Shown: positions 1 through 9,251, numbered from the stretch's first letter. The stretch: 40,325 nucleotides of DNA from Fusicatenibacter sp. (GCA_017887445.1 JAGHIA010000077.1:1-40325), one strand, 5' to 3'. Made by a program: numbers and translations. Notes: generated by a model not told the origin, from the sequence alone.

Positions 1-81
1 ATGGTGCCGGACACCTCCACCGTGGATCATGCCAAATCCCTGCTGGCCCAGGTGGCGGCGGGAGAAACGCTGCAGCAGTAA
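1..81 (+). CDS. C-terminal end of an unidentified protein (partial)
   Basis: An open frame enters from the left edge and ends at a TAA at 79-81, giving only the last 26 residues of a protein (ending GETLQQ). The fragment is too short to assign to a family. The codon choice is GC-rich like the neighbouring rfb genes, and a strong hairpin terminator follows 47 bp later, which supports this being a real gene end. The gene converges with the rfb operon on the other strand. No function is proposed. Confidence 0.55.
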   Translation: MVPDTSTVDHAKSLLAQVAAGETLQQ

Positions 82-128
82 GCCTGTAAAAAACATTCTG
101 TTTGACGAATTACAATAATATCACGAAG

Positions 129-175
129 AAACCCCTCCGGATTTCCACACTACTCTGTGTAATCCGGAGGGGTTT
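129..175 (+). terminator. Rho-independent terminator between convergent genes
   Basis: A perfect 15-bp inverted repeat (129-143 paired with 161-175, core CCCCTCCGGATT) closes a loop that itself holds an ACAC/TGTG pair. On the plus strand it is followed by TTTT. It lies between the plus-strand gene ending at 81 and the minus-strand rfbD ending at 269, so it ends the left-hand gene and may also act weakly on the rfb transcript from the other side. Confidence 0.85.
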
Positions 176-268
176 TCCACTCCAATAAACAGTTTTCACA
201 CAACCCACATGACGTACCCTTCATCCCGTACATCAGGTTAAAATTACATTTTCAGCTATTCCTTAAAA

Positions 269-1138
269 CTAAAACTCAATCTCCCTCAAATACCTCTCCA
301 GCGCGTCCTGCCATGACGGAAGGCGCCGGAATCCGTTGTCTGTCAGCTTCTCCTTGCTCATCCGGCTGTTGGAAGGCCGTTTTGCCTTGGCCGGATACTG
401 GCTGCTGTCCACCGGCGACACATGCACATTTCCATATACCGGGTCGATCCTGGCCGCCTGGCGGAAAATCTCGCAGGCAAATTCATACCAGGAGCACAGT
501 CCCTCATTGGTCGCGTGGTATCTTCCGTACTTATCTGTCTCCACCATATCCACCAGCAGTCTGGCCAGATCGTAAGTATAAGTGGGAGAACCAATCTGAT
601 CGTCCACCACCGTAAGCTCCGTGCGGTTTTTTCCCAGGTTCAGCATGGTCTTGATAAAGTTCTTGCCGTTCACGCCGAACACCCACGCGATGCGGACAAT
701 ATAATATTTCGTCAAGTACTTCTCAACCGCCAGCTCACCCTCGTACTTGGTCTGTCCGTATACATTCAGCGGATGACGCTCATCGTCCGGCTCCCACGGA
801 CGGGTTCCCTGTCCGTCGAACACATAGTCCGTGCTGATGTAGATCATCTTCAGGTCAAGGTCATGGCAGACCCTGGCAATGTTTTCCGTGCCGCCGGCGT
901 TCACCTGGCGCACCTTGTCGATCTTGTCCGCGTCCTCCGCCAGGTCCACTGCCGTCCACGCCGCGCAGTGAATGACCGCTTCCACGTCCGCTTCCCGGAT
1001 CACACGCTCCACAGAGGCGGCGTCTGTAATATCCATCTCCTCGATATCCACACCAATCCCCGTATGATTTCTCTTTGCCAGCTCATTCATCACATCATGG
1101 CCAAGCTGTCCCTTGACCCCTGTCACCAATACTCTCAT
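269..1138 (-). CDS. rfbD: dTDP-4-dehydrorhamnose reductase RfbD/RmlD
   Basis: This 289-residue protein should catalyse the last step of dTDP-L-rhamnose synthesis, the NAD(P)H-dependent reduction of dTDP-4-dehydro-L-rhamnose in the cytoplasm. It has the extended-SDR nucleotide-binding motif at the N-terminus (VTGVKGQLGHDV), the STDYVFDG segment typical of RmlD, and a YxxxK active-site pair in YGQTKYEGE. Its length is normal for the family. The start at 1138 is supported by GGAGAG about 9 nt upstream. It lies 75 bp downstream of rfbA on the same strand and is probably co-transcribed; the gap holds a palindromic repeat (1167-1194). rfbB and rfbC do not accompany it here; the only rfbB in the window is 17 kb away in the polysaccharide operon. 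Confidence 0.93.
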   Translation of the reverse strand: MRVLVTGVKGQLGHDVMNELAKRNHTGIGVDIEEMDITDAASVERVIREADVEAVIHCAAWTAVDLAEDADKIDKVRQVNAGGTENIARVCHDLDLKMIYISTDYVFDGQGTRPWEPDDERHPLNVYGQTKYEGELAVEKYLTKYYIVRIAWVFGVNGKNFIKTMLNLGKNRTELTVVDDQIGSPTYTYDLARLLVDMVETDKYGRYHATNEGLCSWYEFACEIFRQAARIDPVYGNVHVSPVDSSQYPAKAKRPSNSRMSKEKLTDNGFRRLPSWQDALERYLREIEF

Positions 1139-1166
1139 GTCGCTTTCTCTCCATTTCCAATTCCTG

Positions 1167-1194
1167 GTAACGATTCAGCCAGCTGAATCGTTAC
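1167..1194. repeat. Short perfect palindrome in the rfbA-rfbD gap
   Basis: A 13-bp perfect inverted repeat (arm GTAACGATTCAGC) with a 2-nt spacer sits between rfbA and rfbD. It resembles the arms of the palindromic elements at 2159-2247 and 12914-12942, so it looks like a short member of a dispersed intergenic repeat family. It has no T-tract, so it is not an obvious terminator; it could influence mRNA processing between the two genes. Confidence 0.7.
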
Positions 1195-1213
1195 ACGAAT
1201 CGCAACGTCACTG

Positions 1214-2101
1214 TCAATATAGTTTCTCCATATATTTGCCATTCAGTACATCCATCAGATAACTGCCGTACTGGTTCTTCTTCAGCGGCTGAATATCTTC
1301 CAGCAGCTGCTCTTTGCTGATCCATCCGTTCAGATAAGCGATCTCCTCCAGGCAGGCGATCTTCCGATGCTGATGGGTTTCCATAGTCTTGACAAAATTG
1401 GTGGCCTCCACCAAAGACTCATGGGTTCCCGTATCCAGCCATGTAAATCCCTGTCCCAGCAACTCCACATTCAGCTCGCCGGCCTCCAGATAGATCCGGT
1501 TCAGATCGGTGATCTCCAGCTCGCCCCGCGCAGACGGTTTCAGTTCCTTGGCATATTTCACAACCCGGTTATCGTAGAAATACAATCCGGTTACACAGTA
1601 GTTGCTCTTGGGATGCTCTGGCTTCTCCTCGATGGAAACCGCCTTGCCCTCCGCGTCAAACTCCACGATTCCGAACCGCTCCGGGTCATCCACATAATAG
1701 CCGAACACCGTAGCGCCTTTTTCTCTCGAGGCCGCATTTTTCAGCCGTTTGTTCAGCCCGTGGCCTGCGAAAATGTTGTCGCCCAGCACCATCGCCACAG
1801 AATCGTCGCCGATAAACTCTTCGCCGATGATAAAGGCCTGCGCCAGCCCGTCCGGAGACGGCTGTACCGCGTAGGACAGAGATGTGCCAAACTGATGGCC
1901 ATCCCCCAGCAGCGCCTGGAACCGCGGCGTATCCTCCGGGGTGGAGATGATCAGAATCTCGCGGATTCCTGCGTTCATCAGCACGGAAAGCGGATAATAG
2001 ATCATCGGTTTATCATAAATCGGCAGCAGCTGTTTTGACGTTACCATCGTCAGCGGATAAAGACGTGTGCCGGAACCTCCGGCCAGAATAATTCCCTTCA
2101 T
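1214..2101 (-). CDS. rfbA: Glucose-1-phosphate thymidylyltransferase RfbA/RmlA (copy 1)
   Basis: This 295-residue enzyme should join dTTP and glucose-1-phosphate to give dTDP-glucose, the entry step to dTDP-rhamnose. It opens with [18 protein letters not shown], the nucleotide-binding loop of the family, and contains [21 protein letters not shown] and [11 protein letters not shown], all typical of RmlA. The frame stays open upstream to 2470, but homology begins exactly at 2101 and AAGGAGA lies about 8 nt before that ATG, so the short start is chosen. It is followed by rfbD. A second copy, very similar in protein sequence but more AT-rich in DNA, lies at 17471-18367. Confidence 0.95.
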   Translation of the reverse strand: MKGIILAGGSGTRLYPLTMVTSKQLLPIYDKPMIYYPLSVLMNAGIREILIISTPEDTPRFQALLGDGHQFGTSLSYAVQPSPDGLAQAFIIGEEFIGDDSVAMVLGDNIFAGHGLNKRLKNAASREKGATVFGYYVDDPERFGIVEFDAEGKAVSIEEKPEHPKSNYCVTGLYFYDNRVVKYAKELKPSARGELEITDLNRIYLEAGELNVELLGQGFTWLDTGTHESLVEATNFVKTMETHQHRKIACLEEIAYLNGWISKEQLLEDIQPLKKNQYGSYLMDVLNGKYMEKLY

Positions 2102-2158
2102 ACTCTCTGGATCTCCTTTTGTTTTGTACCGGTCATAAATCATGACCTTTTGTTTTGC

Positions 2159-2247
2159 AACAGTTCGGCGTGAAAGCGTGTTTAAAAAGTCATTCCAGCA
2201 ATCTGCACACCTCACTTTGCGGGGAATTTCACGCAGGCTGAACTGTT
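2159..2247. repeat. Palindromic repeat element in the rfbA leader
   Basis: The element is bounded by inverted ends, AACAGTTCGGC at 2159-2169 and GCTGAACTGTT at 2237-2247. Just inside each end is a further inverted GTGAAA/TTTCAC match. It lies in the 223-bp space upstream of rfbA and would be transcribed as part of its leader if the promoter at 2286-2316 is used. The ends match the palindrome at 12914-12942, so this is a member of the same dispersed family. Confidence 0.55.
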
Positions 2248-2285
2248 CCTTCGGTTTCTGTACATTGTTTCTATACGTTATTTCC

Positions 2286-2316
2286 ATTATAAAAGGTGAC
2301 GTAACGTAAGCTTCAA
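2286..2316 (-). promoter_or_regulatory. Possible promoter of rfbA-rfbD
   Basis: Read on the minus strand, TTGAAG (2311-2316) and TATAAT (2286-2291) are separated by 19 bp. The -10 box is perfect but the spacer is longer than the usual 17 bp, so the call is tentative. It would give a leader of about 180 nt containing the palindromic element at 2159-2247. The upstream gene ends at 2325, so the site sits directly behind that stop codon. Confidence 0.35.
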
Positions 2317-2324
2317 GCTTTTTT

Positions 2325-3530
2325 TCACTTTTTTCTATTCCTACAGACAAACACACCCGCGTCTTTCGTGACTTCAAACACCCTGGCGGTCTTCTGCTCC
2401 ACATAATTTCGGAAATCCTTATACCGCTCCAGCAGATACTGGTTCTGGTTTCCATGGCAGGACAGCACATATTCCACCAGTGGCTCCGGCCGGTCCACCA
2501 AAAGCCGATCCTGGTACCGTATCAGCTCCACCGAATCAAAATACGGCTCCAGATACGCCCTTCCATTCTCCAGTCCGAATTTTTCATACAGCCGGTCCGC
2601 CGACAGCGTCACCCTGCCGTCAAATCCCTGCGCCAGTTCACTGATCTCCTTCATATGCCGGCGGCCGTAGGTACTGCACACAAACACACCGCCCCGGCGC
2701 AGCACCCGGCGCACCTCCTTGCAGACTAGAGGAATATCATCACAGTAAAAAAGCATATGATTGGCGATCACCAGATCAAAGGAATCCTCCGGAAACGGAA
2801 TCCTGTGAGCATCCACCGTCTCAAAGCGGAAACGCCCGTCGCCGCCGCCGATCTCCCTCCTGGCATCTCTCAGCATTCCCTCGGAGATATCCGAGACGAC
2901 GATCCGGATATTGTCCGGAATCCTGTCCCTGTTTTCCGTCCACAGATTTCCGCTTCCGCTTCCAAGCTCCAGCACCTCCATACCGTCTTGCAGTCCGCAC
3001 TGCTCCATCAGCCATGGAAACCATCCCTGAGGATTCTGAGAATACAGGCTGTGCAGGCGGATCCTGGCGGAAATATTGCTGGCATTCTGGTACTGGCTTT
3101 TCAGGCTTTTCTCCATTCCGGTCAGACGAATCAGCTCCAGCATCTGGCTCCAGTCGATCTCATGCTCCGCCTCCAGCGCCGCCGCCGTGTCCTGCACCGC
3201 ATGCTCCACCAGCTGCAGCTGCTCAATCCTGTCCTGTACCAGCTTCTGCTGCAGTTTCAGAGAGTTGAGCATATAATGCCAATCCATATCGTTAATGGTC
3301 ATTTCCCGGATATCGTCCAGGGAAAACCCAAGATATTTGAGCAGCAAGATCTGCTGGAGCCTGGCAAAATCCGAGTCCGTATAATAGCGGATGCCCGACT
3401 CGCTGACCCGCGACGGCTTCAGGATATTTTTCTTGTCATAAAAACGGATGGTCCGCACCGAAACGTTGGCCATACTCGCAAACTCCCCGGAAGTATAATA
3501 ACCGTCTTTTCTCATTCTTACATCTTTCAT
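2325..3530 (-). CDS. MerR-type regulator fused to a SAM-dependent methyltransferase
   Basis: This 401-residue protein has two parts. Residues about 11-75 form a MerR-family winged helix ([20 protein letters not shown], then [10 protein letters not shown]), followed by a helical linker rich in Gln and Leu (about 90-130). Residues about 180-330 form a class I methyltransferase with the SAM-binding motif [12 protein letters not shown] at 186-197, an acidic VVSDIS strand end, and [12 protein letters not shown]. Instead of the small effector domain of ordinary MerR proteins, the regulator carries an enzyme domain. The methyl acceptor is unknown. The start codon overlaps the stop of the upstream dipeptidase gene as ATGA, which implies translational coupling; no Shine-Dalgarno is evident. 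Stand-alone methyltransferases with a MerR N-terminus occur in clostridia, so the fusion is probably genuine. Confidence 0.85.
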   Translation of the reverse strand: MKDVRMRKDGYYTSGEFASMANVSVRTIRFYDKKNILKPSRVSESGIRYYTDSDFARLQQILLLKYLGFSLDDIREMTINDMDWHYMLNSLKLQQKLVQDRIEQLQLVEHAVQDTAAALEAEHEIDWSQMLELIRLTGMEKSLKSQYQNASNISARIRLHSLYSQNPQGWFPWLMEQCGLQDGMEVLELGSGSGNLWTENRDRIPDNIRIVVSDISEGMLRDARREIGGGDGRFRFETVDAHRIPFPEDSFDLVIANHMLFYCDDIPLVCKEVRRVLRRGGVFVCSTYGRRHMKEISELAQGFDGRVTLSADRLYEKFGLENGRAYLEPYFDSVELIRYQDRLLVDRPEPLVEYVLSCHGNQNQYLLERYKDFRNYVEQKTARVFEVTKDAGVFVCRNRKK

Positions 3531-4900
3531 TTCGAAGCAATCTCATACATAGCTGCCGCCGCAATCTGATAGGATCTGAGCATCTTTTCCACATCCTCAC
3601 ACTCATCCGGCTGATGGATCATCGCCTCGTCGCCCGGAAAGACCGGCCCGAACGCCACCATGTTCTCAAAAGCCTTCGCGTAAGTACCGCCGCCGATTGC
3701 CGCCGGCTCTGCCTCCGTTCCCGTCTGCTCCCGGTAAACCTTCATCAGCTTCTGTACCAGCTCAGAATCCTTCGGCACATACAAAAGCCTTCCCTCCGAC
3801 TCCAGCTCCGCCTCAAGGCCATACTCTGCCGCCGCTGCCTTCACCTGGGCGATCATCTGCTCCCGATGGGCACTCTTAGGATAACGGATATCCAGCGTCA
3901 GAGAAACTTCCTCCGGCGTTCCCCGGACAATGCCAAGATTTACCGTCGTCTCCCCGGTCTCCTCATCCCGGCAGCAGATTCCCAGGGACGCGCCATTGGT
4001 CTCTGTGCCGATTTTTTCCATGACAAAGCGTGAAATCCTTTCCATTCCTTCCCCAAGACCGGACACATCCACCGCCGCCAACAGCTTCTGCGCCGCATTG
4101 ACGCCCAGCGCCGGCGTACTTCCATGGGCGCCTTTTCCCGTGGCCGTCACCGTGGTCTTTCCGTTTTCCACCTTCACCGAAATCCCTTCATCTGGCATAA
4201 CCTTCAGCGTTCCTTCCACTTCCAGCACACAAGCCGGCGTCACAACATTGCGCGCAGTACCGCCCTCCAGCCGGATCAGCGCAGGCGATATCTTCCCTTC
4301 CGTTTTCCCGGTCCGCACCGTCCATCCAAGCTGTCCCTTCTCGCAGAAGATCAGCGGATAATCGGCATCCGGCGTAAATCCGATCACCGGCAGTTCCCCG
4401 CCGTTTTCCACATAGTATTTCACACAGCTGGAACCGTTCTCCTCATCCGTTCCGAATATCACACGGATCCTGCGCTCCGGTTTCAGGCCAGCGTCCCGCA
4501 GAGCCTTCAGTCCATAGATTGCCCCGATCACAGGCCCTTTGTCGTCCAGCACTCCACGCCCGTACATTTTTCCGTCATGGATCTCCCCTCCGAAGGGCGG
4601 ATAGGTCCATCCGTTCCCCTCCGGAACCACGTCCAGATGTCCAAGAACCGCTGCCATCTCCTCTCCGTCGCCATATTCCACCCAGCCGACTCTGTCCGCC
4701 ATGCTTCCGGTGCGAAATCCCAGCTTCTCTCCAAGTTCCAGGGCGTGCACAAGCGCCTGCTTCGGTCCCTCGCCATAGGGCGCTCCCGGCGCCGGCGCCC
4801 CTTTCACACTGGGGATCGCGATACTTTCCTGTATCGCTGCCAGAATCTCATCCTTCATCTCCAGCAGACGTCTGTTTATTTCTTCATATACCTGATTCAT
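3527..4900 (-). CDS. pepV: M20-family dipeptidase, PepV type
   Basis: This 457-residue cytoplasmic zinc peptidase should release amino acids from dipeptides. Metal-binding motifs are visible in order: GHLDVVPEG near residue 87, YGRGVLDDKGP near 113, and FGTDEENGSS near 149. A late IHQPDE segment supplies a further ligand-type histidine. The length fits the PepV/Xaa-His dipeptidase branch rather than the shorter ArgE/DapE branch. The start is supported by an AAGGAA-type ribosome-binding site. Its TGA stop overlaps the start of the MerR-methyltransferase gene, so the two are probably one transcript. The substrate range cannot be read from sequence. Confidence 0.88.
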   Translation of the reverse strand: MNQVYEEINRRLLEMKDEILAAIQESIAIPSVKGAPAPGAPYGEGPKQALVHALELGEKLGFRTGSMADRVGWVEYGDGEEMAAVLGHLDVVPEGNGWTYPPFGGEIHDGKMYGRGVLDDKGPVIGAIYGLKALRDAGLKPERRIRVIFGTDEENGSSCVKYYVENGGELPVIGFTPDADYPLIFCEKGQLGWTVRTGKTEGKISPALIRLEGGTARNVVTPACVLEVEGTLKVMPDEGISVKVENGKTTVTATGKGAHGSTPALGVNAAQKLLAAVDVSGLGEGMERISRFVMEKIGTETNGASLGICCRDEETGETTVNLGIVRGTPEEVSLTLDIRYPKSAHREQMIAQVKAAAAEYGLEAELESEGRLLYVPKDSELVQKLMKVYREQTGTEAEPAAIGGGTYAKAFENMVAFGPVFPGDEAMIHQPDECEDVEKMLRSYQIAAAAMYEIASK

Positions 4901-5005
4901 TTTCGTTTCATTCCTTTCTGATCATTGACAGCAACAGTTACAATGTTTCCTCGTCTGATACATATTATGTTTCCAGGCTTCAATTTCATAATCTGCAAAT
5001 CCTTT

Positions 5006-5054
5006 GTGACTATTCGGACAGATCTGTGCATTTACTGCACAGACCGTATGAAAA
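5006..5054. repeat. Dispersed hairpin repeat, copy A
   Basis: The core is an 8-bp perfect stem TCTGTGCA/TGCACAGA (5023-5030 and 5036-5043) with loop TTTAC. It is preceded by GTGACTATTC and followed by GACCGTATGAAAA. The same modules recur at 5154-5201 and, inverted, at 8402-8451. It lies in the gene-free stretch 4901-5418 between the divergent pepV and surface-protein genes. Confidence 0.75.
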
Positions 5055-5153
5055 CATTCAAACATCGCACCGCCTGGACATTATAAGTGATTCAATTATA
5101 CATGGTGTGTGACTATTTTACAAGCAATTACATTACTTATAACGTAAAGCAAG

Positions 5154-5201
5154 GTAACCGTTCCGGCAGATCTGCGCATTTACTGCGCGGACCGTATGAA
5201 A
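5154..5201. repeat. Dispersed hairpin repeat, copy B
   Basis: GTAACCGTTC is followed by CAGATCTGCGCATTTACTGC and then GGACCGTATGAAA. The changes from copy A are largely compensatory (GTGCA...TGCAC becomes GCGCA...TGCGC), so the stem is kept, which suggests selection on structure. The rest of the 4901-5418 gap holds a 12-bp perfect palindrome GGTTTCGAAACC at 5233-5244 and AT-rich DNA leading to the surface-protein gene, with no other gene evident. Confidence 0.75.
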
Positions 5202-5418
5202 CGGCAATTTTTTAAAATCTTAGAGGCTCTTAGGTTTCGAAACCGCATAAATTAGTTTGAATATTTAGACTACTCTCCTTTTATTTTATGACTTTTTTCT
5301 TACATTTCTTTCGTTTACCTTTTATTTCGAGTTTTGGCTTTACTTTTATCAGAAATTAATATATGATGAAGATAACAAGAAAGAACGTATAATTCCAAAC
5401 AGAAGGGAGGTAGGAATT

Positions 5419-8208
5419 ATGAAGACCAGAACAAGCAAACGAATTTTTTCGGTTCTGCTGTCCATGCTGATGTGTCTCTGGCTGATCCAGCCGGCAGTGA
5501 TCCAGACCGAAGCAGCGCAGACGGACGACGCCGTCGTGACTGTTTCCGATACCACCGATACTGACAGCACAACGGACACCCAGCCGGCGCCGGATCCTTC
5601 CGAGCCGCAGGACACGAACAGCCTGCAGCTTCTGGACAGTACAGGCGCACCCGCTGACGGCGCATACACCGAAGAAAACGGAACAGTAACCGTAACCAAA
5701 CACGGAACCTGGACTGCTGTGGTTCATGGAACGGAGTCCGCCACAGGACTCTCCGTCACAGCCGGTTTCCAGGGAATCCTCACCATCCGGAATCTTGACG
5801 CCTCAGACAACCTGTTGGCAGAGCGGATGTTCCTGTTCGACGGCACTGCCGCCGGCACCATATCCCTCGCCTCTGTTGTCAACGCAGATCTTTCTTCCGG
5901 AAAACAGCTTGTAAACGCAGAGGGACAGACGGTTCCCATCTACCAGATTGCCCACCCGGAGGAGATTTCCTCCATCAACGTGGACAGCACAGAGGAAGCT
6001 GCAGCGTTTACGGTAAACGCTACGTCTGCCAAGACGGCTCTCTGGCTGGCAACAAAGACTGCCGACCATACCATCACAATCAACCGTAAAGATGCCGCAG
6101 CGGAAACACAGAAGATTACCTGGAACGGAAACGCTTTTGTTCTCCGCACCCAGCAGGGCAACGGCTGGAAGACAGAACCCTCCATCCAGGACTGGACCTT
6201 TGGCCAGACAGCTTCCGCTCCCGCCGGAGAGGCAAACTACGGAGACGTTCATTTCACCTACGCAGCCTCCGAGGCAGGACCGTTCGAGGCCACAGTACCG
6301 ACAACAGCCGGCAAATGGTACCTGAAGGCTGAGGTGGCAGAGACGGAGGATTACACCGGACTTTCCATGACAGTTCCGTTTACCATCCATCCGGCCGACA
6401 GCACCCTCGCCATCACCACCCAGTCTCTGGACAAAGTATACGACGGCGCTCCCGCTGCAGTTCCCGAGGTTCAGAAAACCGGAAGCACCAAAGACGTACA
6501 GTTCCGCTGGCAGCAGACAGACGGTACGGCATGGTTTGACATAACGGACGCTCCCGTTCACGCAGGACAGTACAAAGTCATCGCTTTCCTGGAAAGCGAC
6601 GGCAACTACAAAGAAGCGTCCGCCGAACTGACCTTTACCATCTCCACTGCGGAAAATTCCTGGACAGACGAACCCGCCATCGCTGACACCATTTACGGAA
6701 ACGCCCCGGCTCCCACCGCGAGTCCCGCCTTCGGAACCGTGCAGTTTACCTACAGCAGCGCAAAAGACGGCGAATATGGCGAGCTGCCCGCAGACGCAAA
6801 AACCGGCGTCTGGTATGTGAAAGCCGAGGTTGCTGCGTCCGCAGACTACCGTGGACTGAGCGCTATTCTGGACTTCCAGATCATCAAAGCTCCTGCTCCT
6901 ACAATTACCGTTCCGGAAAACCTCACCGCGGAACAGGATTCGCTTCTCTCCACGATCAGCCTTCCCGACGGATGGAGCTGGACAGACAGCAGCCAGAAGG
7001 TAGCGGCTGGTAACAGCGGATACGCGGCACGTTTCCCGGTAGACGATGAGAATTATGACTATGCCGGAGTGAACGGCTACAACGCAGACGGCCACTATGT
7101 GGAACGCCTGATCCCTGTGGCGGTCACACCGGGCAGAAACACCTGGGTGGAAGAACTGACCATCAAGGACTGGACCTACGGCCAGACACCCGCTAAGCCT
7201 TCCGCGAAAGCGGCCCATGGCGAGGTTCTCTTCACCTACAGCGGAAATATCAACGGAACCTTCACCGAAGAAGTTCCGACCCAGGCAGGCATTTGGTATG
7301 TGAAAGCCACGGTTCCCGCCAGCGACGCTTACACCGAGCTGACGCAGACCGCGGAATTCGTTATCCACAAAGCAGTTCCCGCGCCTGAACTCCCGAAACT
7401 CCAGGCTTCCTACAGCCAGAAGCTGAAAGACGTGACCCTTCCGGAAGGCTTCGCCTGGACAGATCCGGAAGAATCCGTGGGAACCCCCGGAACCCGTACC
7501 TTCACCGCTTCCTACACGCCGAAAGACACCGCGAACTATGAATCCCTCACCGGACTGAAGCTTACCGTGGAAGTGCAGAAAGCAACCAACACCTGGACGG
7601 AAACACCTGCCATCAAGAACTGGACCTACGGAGCCAAGGCCAACACGCCTTCCGGAAAGACAGCCTTCGGAACGCCGTATTTCGTATACAGCAAGAAAGC
7701 CGACGGCGATTACACCTCCACGGTTCCCACCGCCGCAGGCACCTGGTACCTGAAAGCGATTACCGACGGCACCGACAACTATAAAGGAATCGTCAGCGAC
7801 ACCGTCGCATTTACCATCGAGCCGAAAGCCTATGACGAGGACGGCGATTTCACCATTCCCAAGATTGACAGCAGCGTGGATATCACCAACCTGGAGATCA
7901 AGGACGGCGACACCGTACTGAAACAGGGAACGGATTACGAGATCAAAAAGACACTGAAAGACAAGACCATGTCTGTAACGATCACCTTCAAGGGCAACTA
8001 CAAAGGCACCGTAGTCAAGACCTACACCGCCACCGACGAGGAGATTGAAGCATACAAGGCCGCGCAGCAGAAAAAGAGTGTGCAGACCAGCGACGAGAAC
8101 ATGACAGAATTCTGGGCAGCGCTCACACTCCTCTCACTGGCCGCCGTACTGCTCCTCCTGTGCATGATGCGGGTAAAGAAAAAGAACCGTGAAATGACCG
8201 GCTTCTGA
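5419..8208 (+). CDS. Secreted, wall- or membrane-anchored protein with Ig-like repeats
   Basis: A 929-residue surface protein. Residues 1-32 form a signal peptide (KR-rich start, hydrophobic core LLSMLMCLWLI, likely cleavage after TEA). Four related modules of about 80 residues begin near 250, 413, 574 and 724. Each has W...P.I.DWTYGQ, then FTYS, then AG.WY.KA. They alternate with other beta-type modules, one of which has KVYDGAPA like YDG/MBG-type domains (about 330-410) and two of which have an LPxGxxWTD motif. The C-terminus carries QTSDENMTEFW, a hydrophobic segment and RVKKKNREMTGF. This resembles the QTGD-type sorting tails of gut Firmicutes, but the TG is replaced by TS, so the protein may simply be membrane-anchored. 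GGGAGG lies 8 nt before the start. The ligand is unknown. Confidence 0.82.
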   Translation: MKTRTSKRIFSVLLSMLMCLWLIQPAVIQTEAAQTDDAVVTVSDTTDTDSTTDTQPAPDPSEPQDTNSLQLLDSTGAPADGAYTEENGTVTVTKHGTWTAVVHGTESATGLSVTAGFQGILTIRNLDASDNLLAERMFLFDGTAAGTISLASVVNADLSSGKQLVNAEGQTVPIYQIAHPEEISSINVDSTEEAAAFTVNATSAKTALWLATKTADHTITINRKDAAAETQKITWNGNAFVLRTQQGNGWKTEPSIQDWTFGQTASAPAGEANYGDVHFTYAASEAGPFEATVPTTAGKWYLKAEVAETEDYTGLSMTVPFTIHPADSTLAITTQSLDKVYDGAPAAVPEVQKTGSTKDVQFRWQQTDGTAWFDITDAPVHAGQYKVIAFLESDGNYKEASAELTFTISTAENSWTDEPAIADTIYGNAPAPTASPAFGTVQFTYSSAKDGEYGELPADAKTGVWYVKAEVAASADYRGLSAILDFQIIKAPAPTITVPENLTAEQDSLLSTISLPDGWSWTDSSQKVAAGNSGYAARFPVDDENYDYAGVNGYNADGHYVERLIPVAVTPGRNTWVEELTIKDWTYGQTPAKPSAKAAHGEVLFTYSGNINGTFTEEVPTQAGIWYVKATVPASDAYTELTQTAEFVIHKAVPAPELPKLQASYSQKLKDVTLPEGFAWTDPEESVGTPGTRTFTASYTPKDTANYESLTGLKLTVEVQKATNTWTETPAIKNWTYGAKANTPSGKTAFGTPYFVYSKKADGDYTSTVPTAAGTWYLKAITDGTDNYKGIVSDTVAFTIEPKAYDEDGDFTIPKIDSSVDITNLEIKDGDTVLKQGTDYEIKKTLKDKTMSVTITFKGNYKGTVVKTYTATDEEIEAYKAAQQKKSVQTSDENMTEFWAALTLLSLAAVLLLLCMMRVKKKNREMTGF

Positions 8209-8254
8209 TTCCTGCCCTCTCACTGTAGCTGTTCAGTCAGCTGAAGAATTACGG

Positions 8255-8293
8255 CATCCGGCCATTGAAAATCGCTCCGCGATGGGCCGGATG
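8255..8293 (+). other. Hairpin downstream of the surface-protein gene
   Basis: CATCCGGCC (8255-8263) pairs perfectly with GGCCGGATG (8285-8293). The loop contains a second small TCG...CGA pair. It starts about 45 nt after the surface-protein stop and is followed, after about 15 nt, by a TTTTT run, so it may be an imperfect terminator or a 3' stabilising structure. A degenerate copy of the GTTCAG/CTGAA palindrome lies just before it at 8229-8251. Confidence 0.45.
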
Positions 8294-8323
8294 TCCGAAG
8301 CTACTTCTCATTTTTCAAAAAAT

Positions 8324-8375
8324 CCCCGGCCCCGGACGGCGGATCCATGAGGAATCCATCGCTCCGGGGCCGGGG
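8324..8375 (-). terminator. Terminator of the SEC-C gene
   Basis: CCCCGGCCCCGGA (8324-8336) pairs perfectly over 13 bp with 8363-8375. On the minus strand the stem is followed by A and then TTTTTT, the form of a Rho-independent terminator for the minus-strand gene that ends at 8463. The very GC-rich stem contrasts with the AT-rich flank. Confidence 0.8.
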
Positions 8376-8401
8376 CATGTCAAAATACATAACGCTTTAC
8401 A

Positions 8402-8451
8402 TTTTCATACGGTCTGTGCAGTAAATGCACGGACCTGGCTGAATAGTTATA
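8402..8451. repeat. Dispersed hairpin repeat, copy C (inverted)
   Basis: On the minus strand this reads TAACTATTCAGCC, then a GTGCATTTACTGCAC core, then AGACCGTATGAAAA. It therefore contains all the modules of copies A and B in the same order but opposite orientation. It lies between the SEC-C gene and its terminator, so it would be in the 3' untranslated part of that transcript. Confidence 0.75.
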
Positions 8452-8462
8452 CAGAAATACTT

Positions 8463-9251
8463 TTATTTGTTTCTTCCGCAGCAATTTTTATATTTTTTCC
8501 CGCTTCCGCAGGGACAGGGATCGTTTCTTCCAACCTTTGCTCCTATCCGTCGAAACGTACCCGCCTGTTCACTGTCCCAGAACTGCTTTTCTCTGGAAGT
8601 TCTCCGCTCCGGATAAACCTTAAAATACGTTCCCTCATAGTATTGCTCCAACCGCTCGTAATCCTTCAGCATCATATCTCTGAGCCGGTCCTTCTCTGAC
8701 TCTTTTTCCAGCCTTTGTACAAAATCCTTCAGGTTTTTGTACACAACCGGATATCTTTCGCGAAGCGCTGCCAGTTCCTGCCGGTTTTCCGGCCACCCCT
8801 CCAGCAGACAAAGATATACGTCCAGCTGAACAAACCTCCGGCACTGCGCGTCGTCCGTATTTTTCACAGAGTATATTGCATCCATAGCATCTTTGAGCAA
8901 TTCAGAAATTTCCGGATCGCTGACCAGAAACGTCATGTCCATAGATTCACCGATTTTCTCCCAGACTTCTCCAGACTCCGTAAATATCCGGGTGGCCGTA
9001 TTCAAGATTTTCATTGCCACCTGGCGGATTGTCTGTCGGGAAACCTTCAAATGCTTTGCCATTTTCTTTAGTTCCGGTTTATCACTTGTGAGAGAAAACG
9101 CCATCGTGGCAAACATCATCATCAGTTCCGCCATTTCATCTGTGCATTCACCCAATGCGTGGCCAGTCCGGCTTAAGAAACGATCAAATTCCTCGCCTGC
9201 CCACAAAAACTTCTCTTCTGACACATTGGGACTTGTAGACAGAAGTCCCAT
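8463..9251 (-). CDS. SEC-C motif protein, possibly N-terminally truncated
   Basis: A 262-residue protein whose last 25 residues are a clear SEC-C zinc-binding motif ([19 protein letters not shown]). That motif is known from SecA and from many otherwise uncharacterised proteins. The rest is largely helical and acidic, with no catalytic motif that I recognise. ATG at 9251 has GGAGG about 8 nt upstream. The reading frame, however, continues upstream past this ATG ([14 protein letters not shown]) until it meets the DnaK remnant, so either the original N-terminus was lost by recombination or this is simply the start. The transcript ends at the hairpin 8324-8375. Function unknown. Confidence 0.7.
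   Translation of the reverse strand: MGLLSTSPNVSEEKFLWAGEEFDRFLSRTGHALGECTDEMAELMMMFATMAFSLTSDKPELKKMAKHLKVSRQTIRQVAMKILNTATRIFTESGEVWEKIGESMDMTFLVSDPEISELLKDAMDAIYSVKNTDDAQCRRFVQLDVYLCLLEGWPENRQELAALRERYPVVYKNLKDFVQRLEKESEKDRLRDMMLKDYERLEQYYEGTYFKVYPERRTSREKQFWDSEQAGTFRRIGAKVGRNDPCPCGSGKKYKNCCGRNK

Noticed and set aside
1214-2470. Long form of rfbA starting at 2470
   Set aside because: The extra 123 codons run through a palindromic repeat and into the end of the upstream methyltransferase gene; homology and the ribosome-binding site put the start at 2101.
5803-7368. 521-codon open frame on the minus strand inside the surface-protein gene
   Set aside because: Its sequence is a Gly/Val/Cys-rich mirror of the repeat modules, with no start signal; the plus-strand gene has a signal peptide and a tail anchor.
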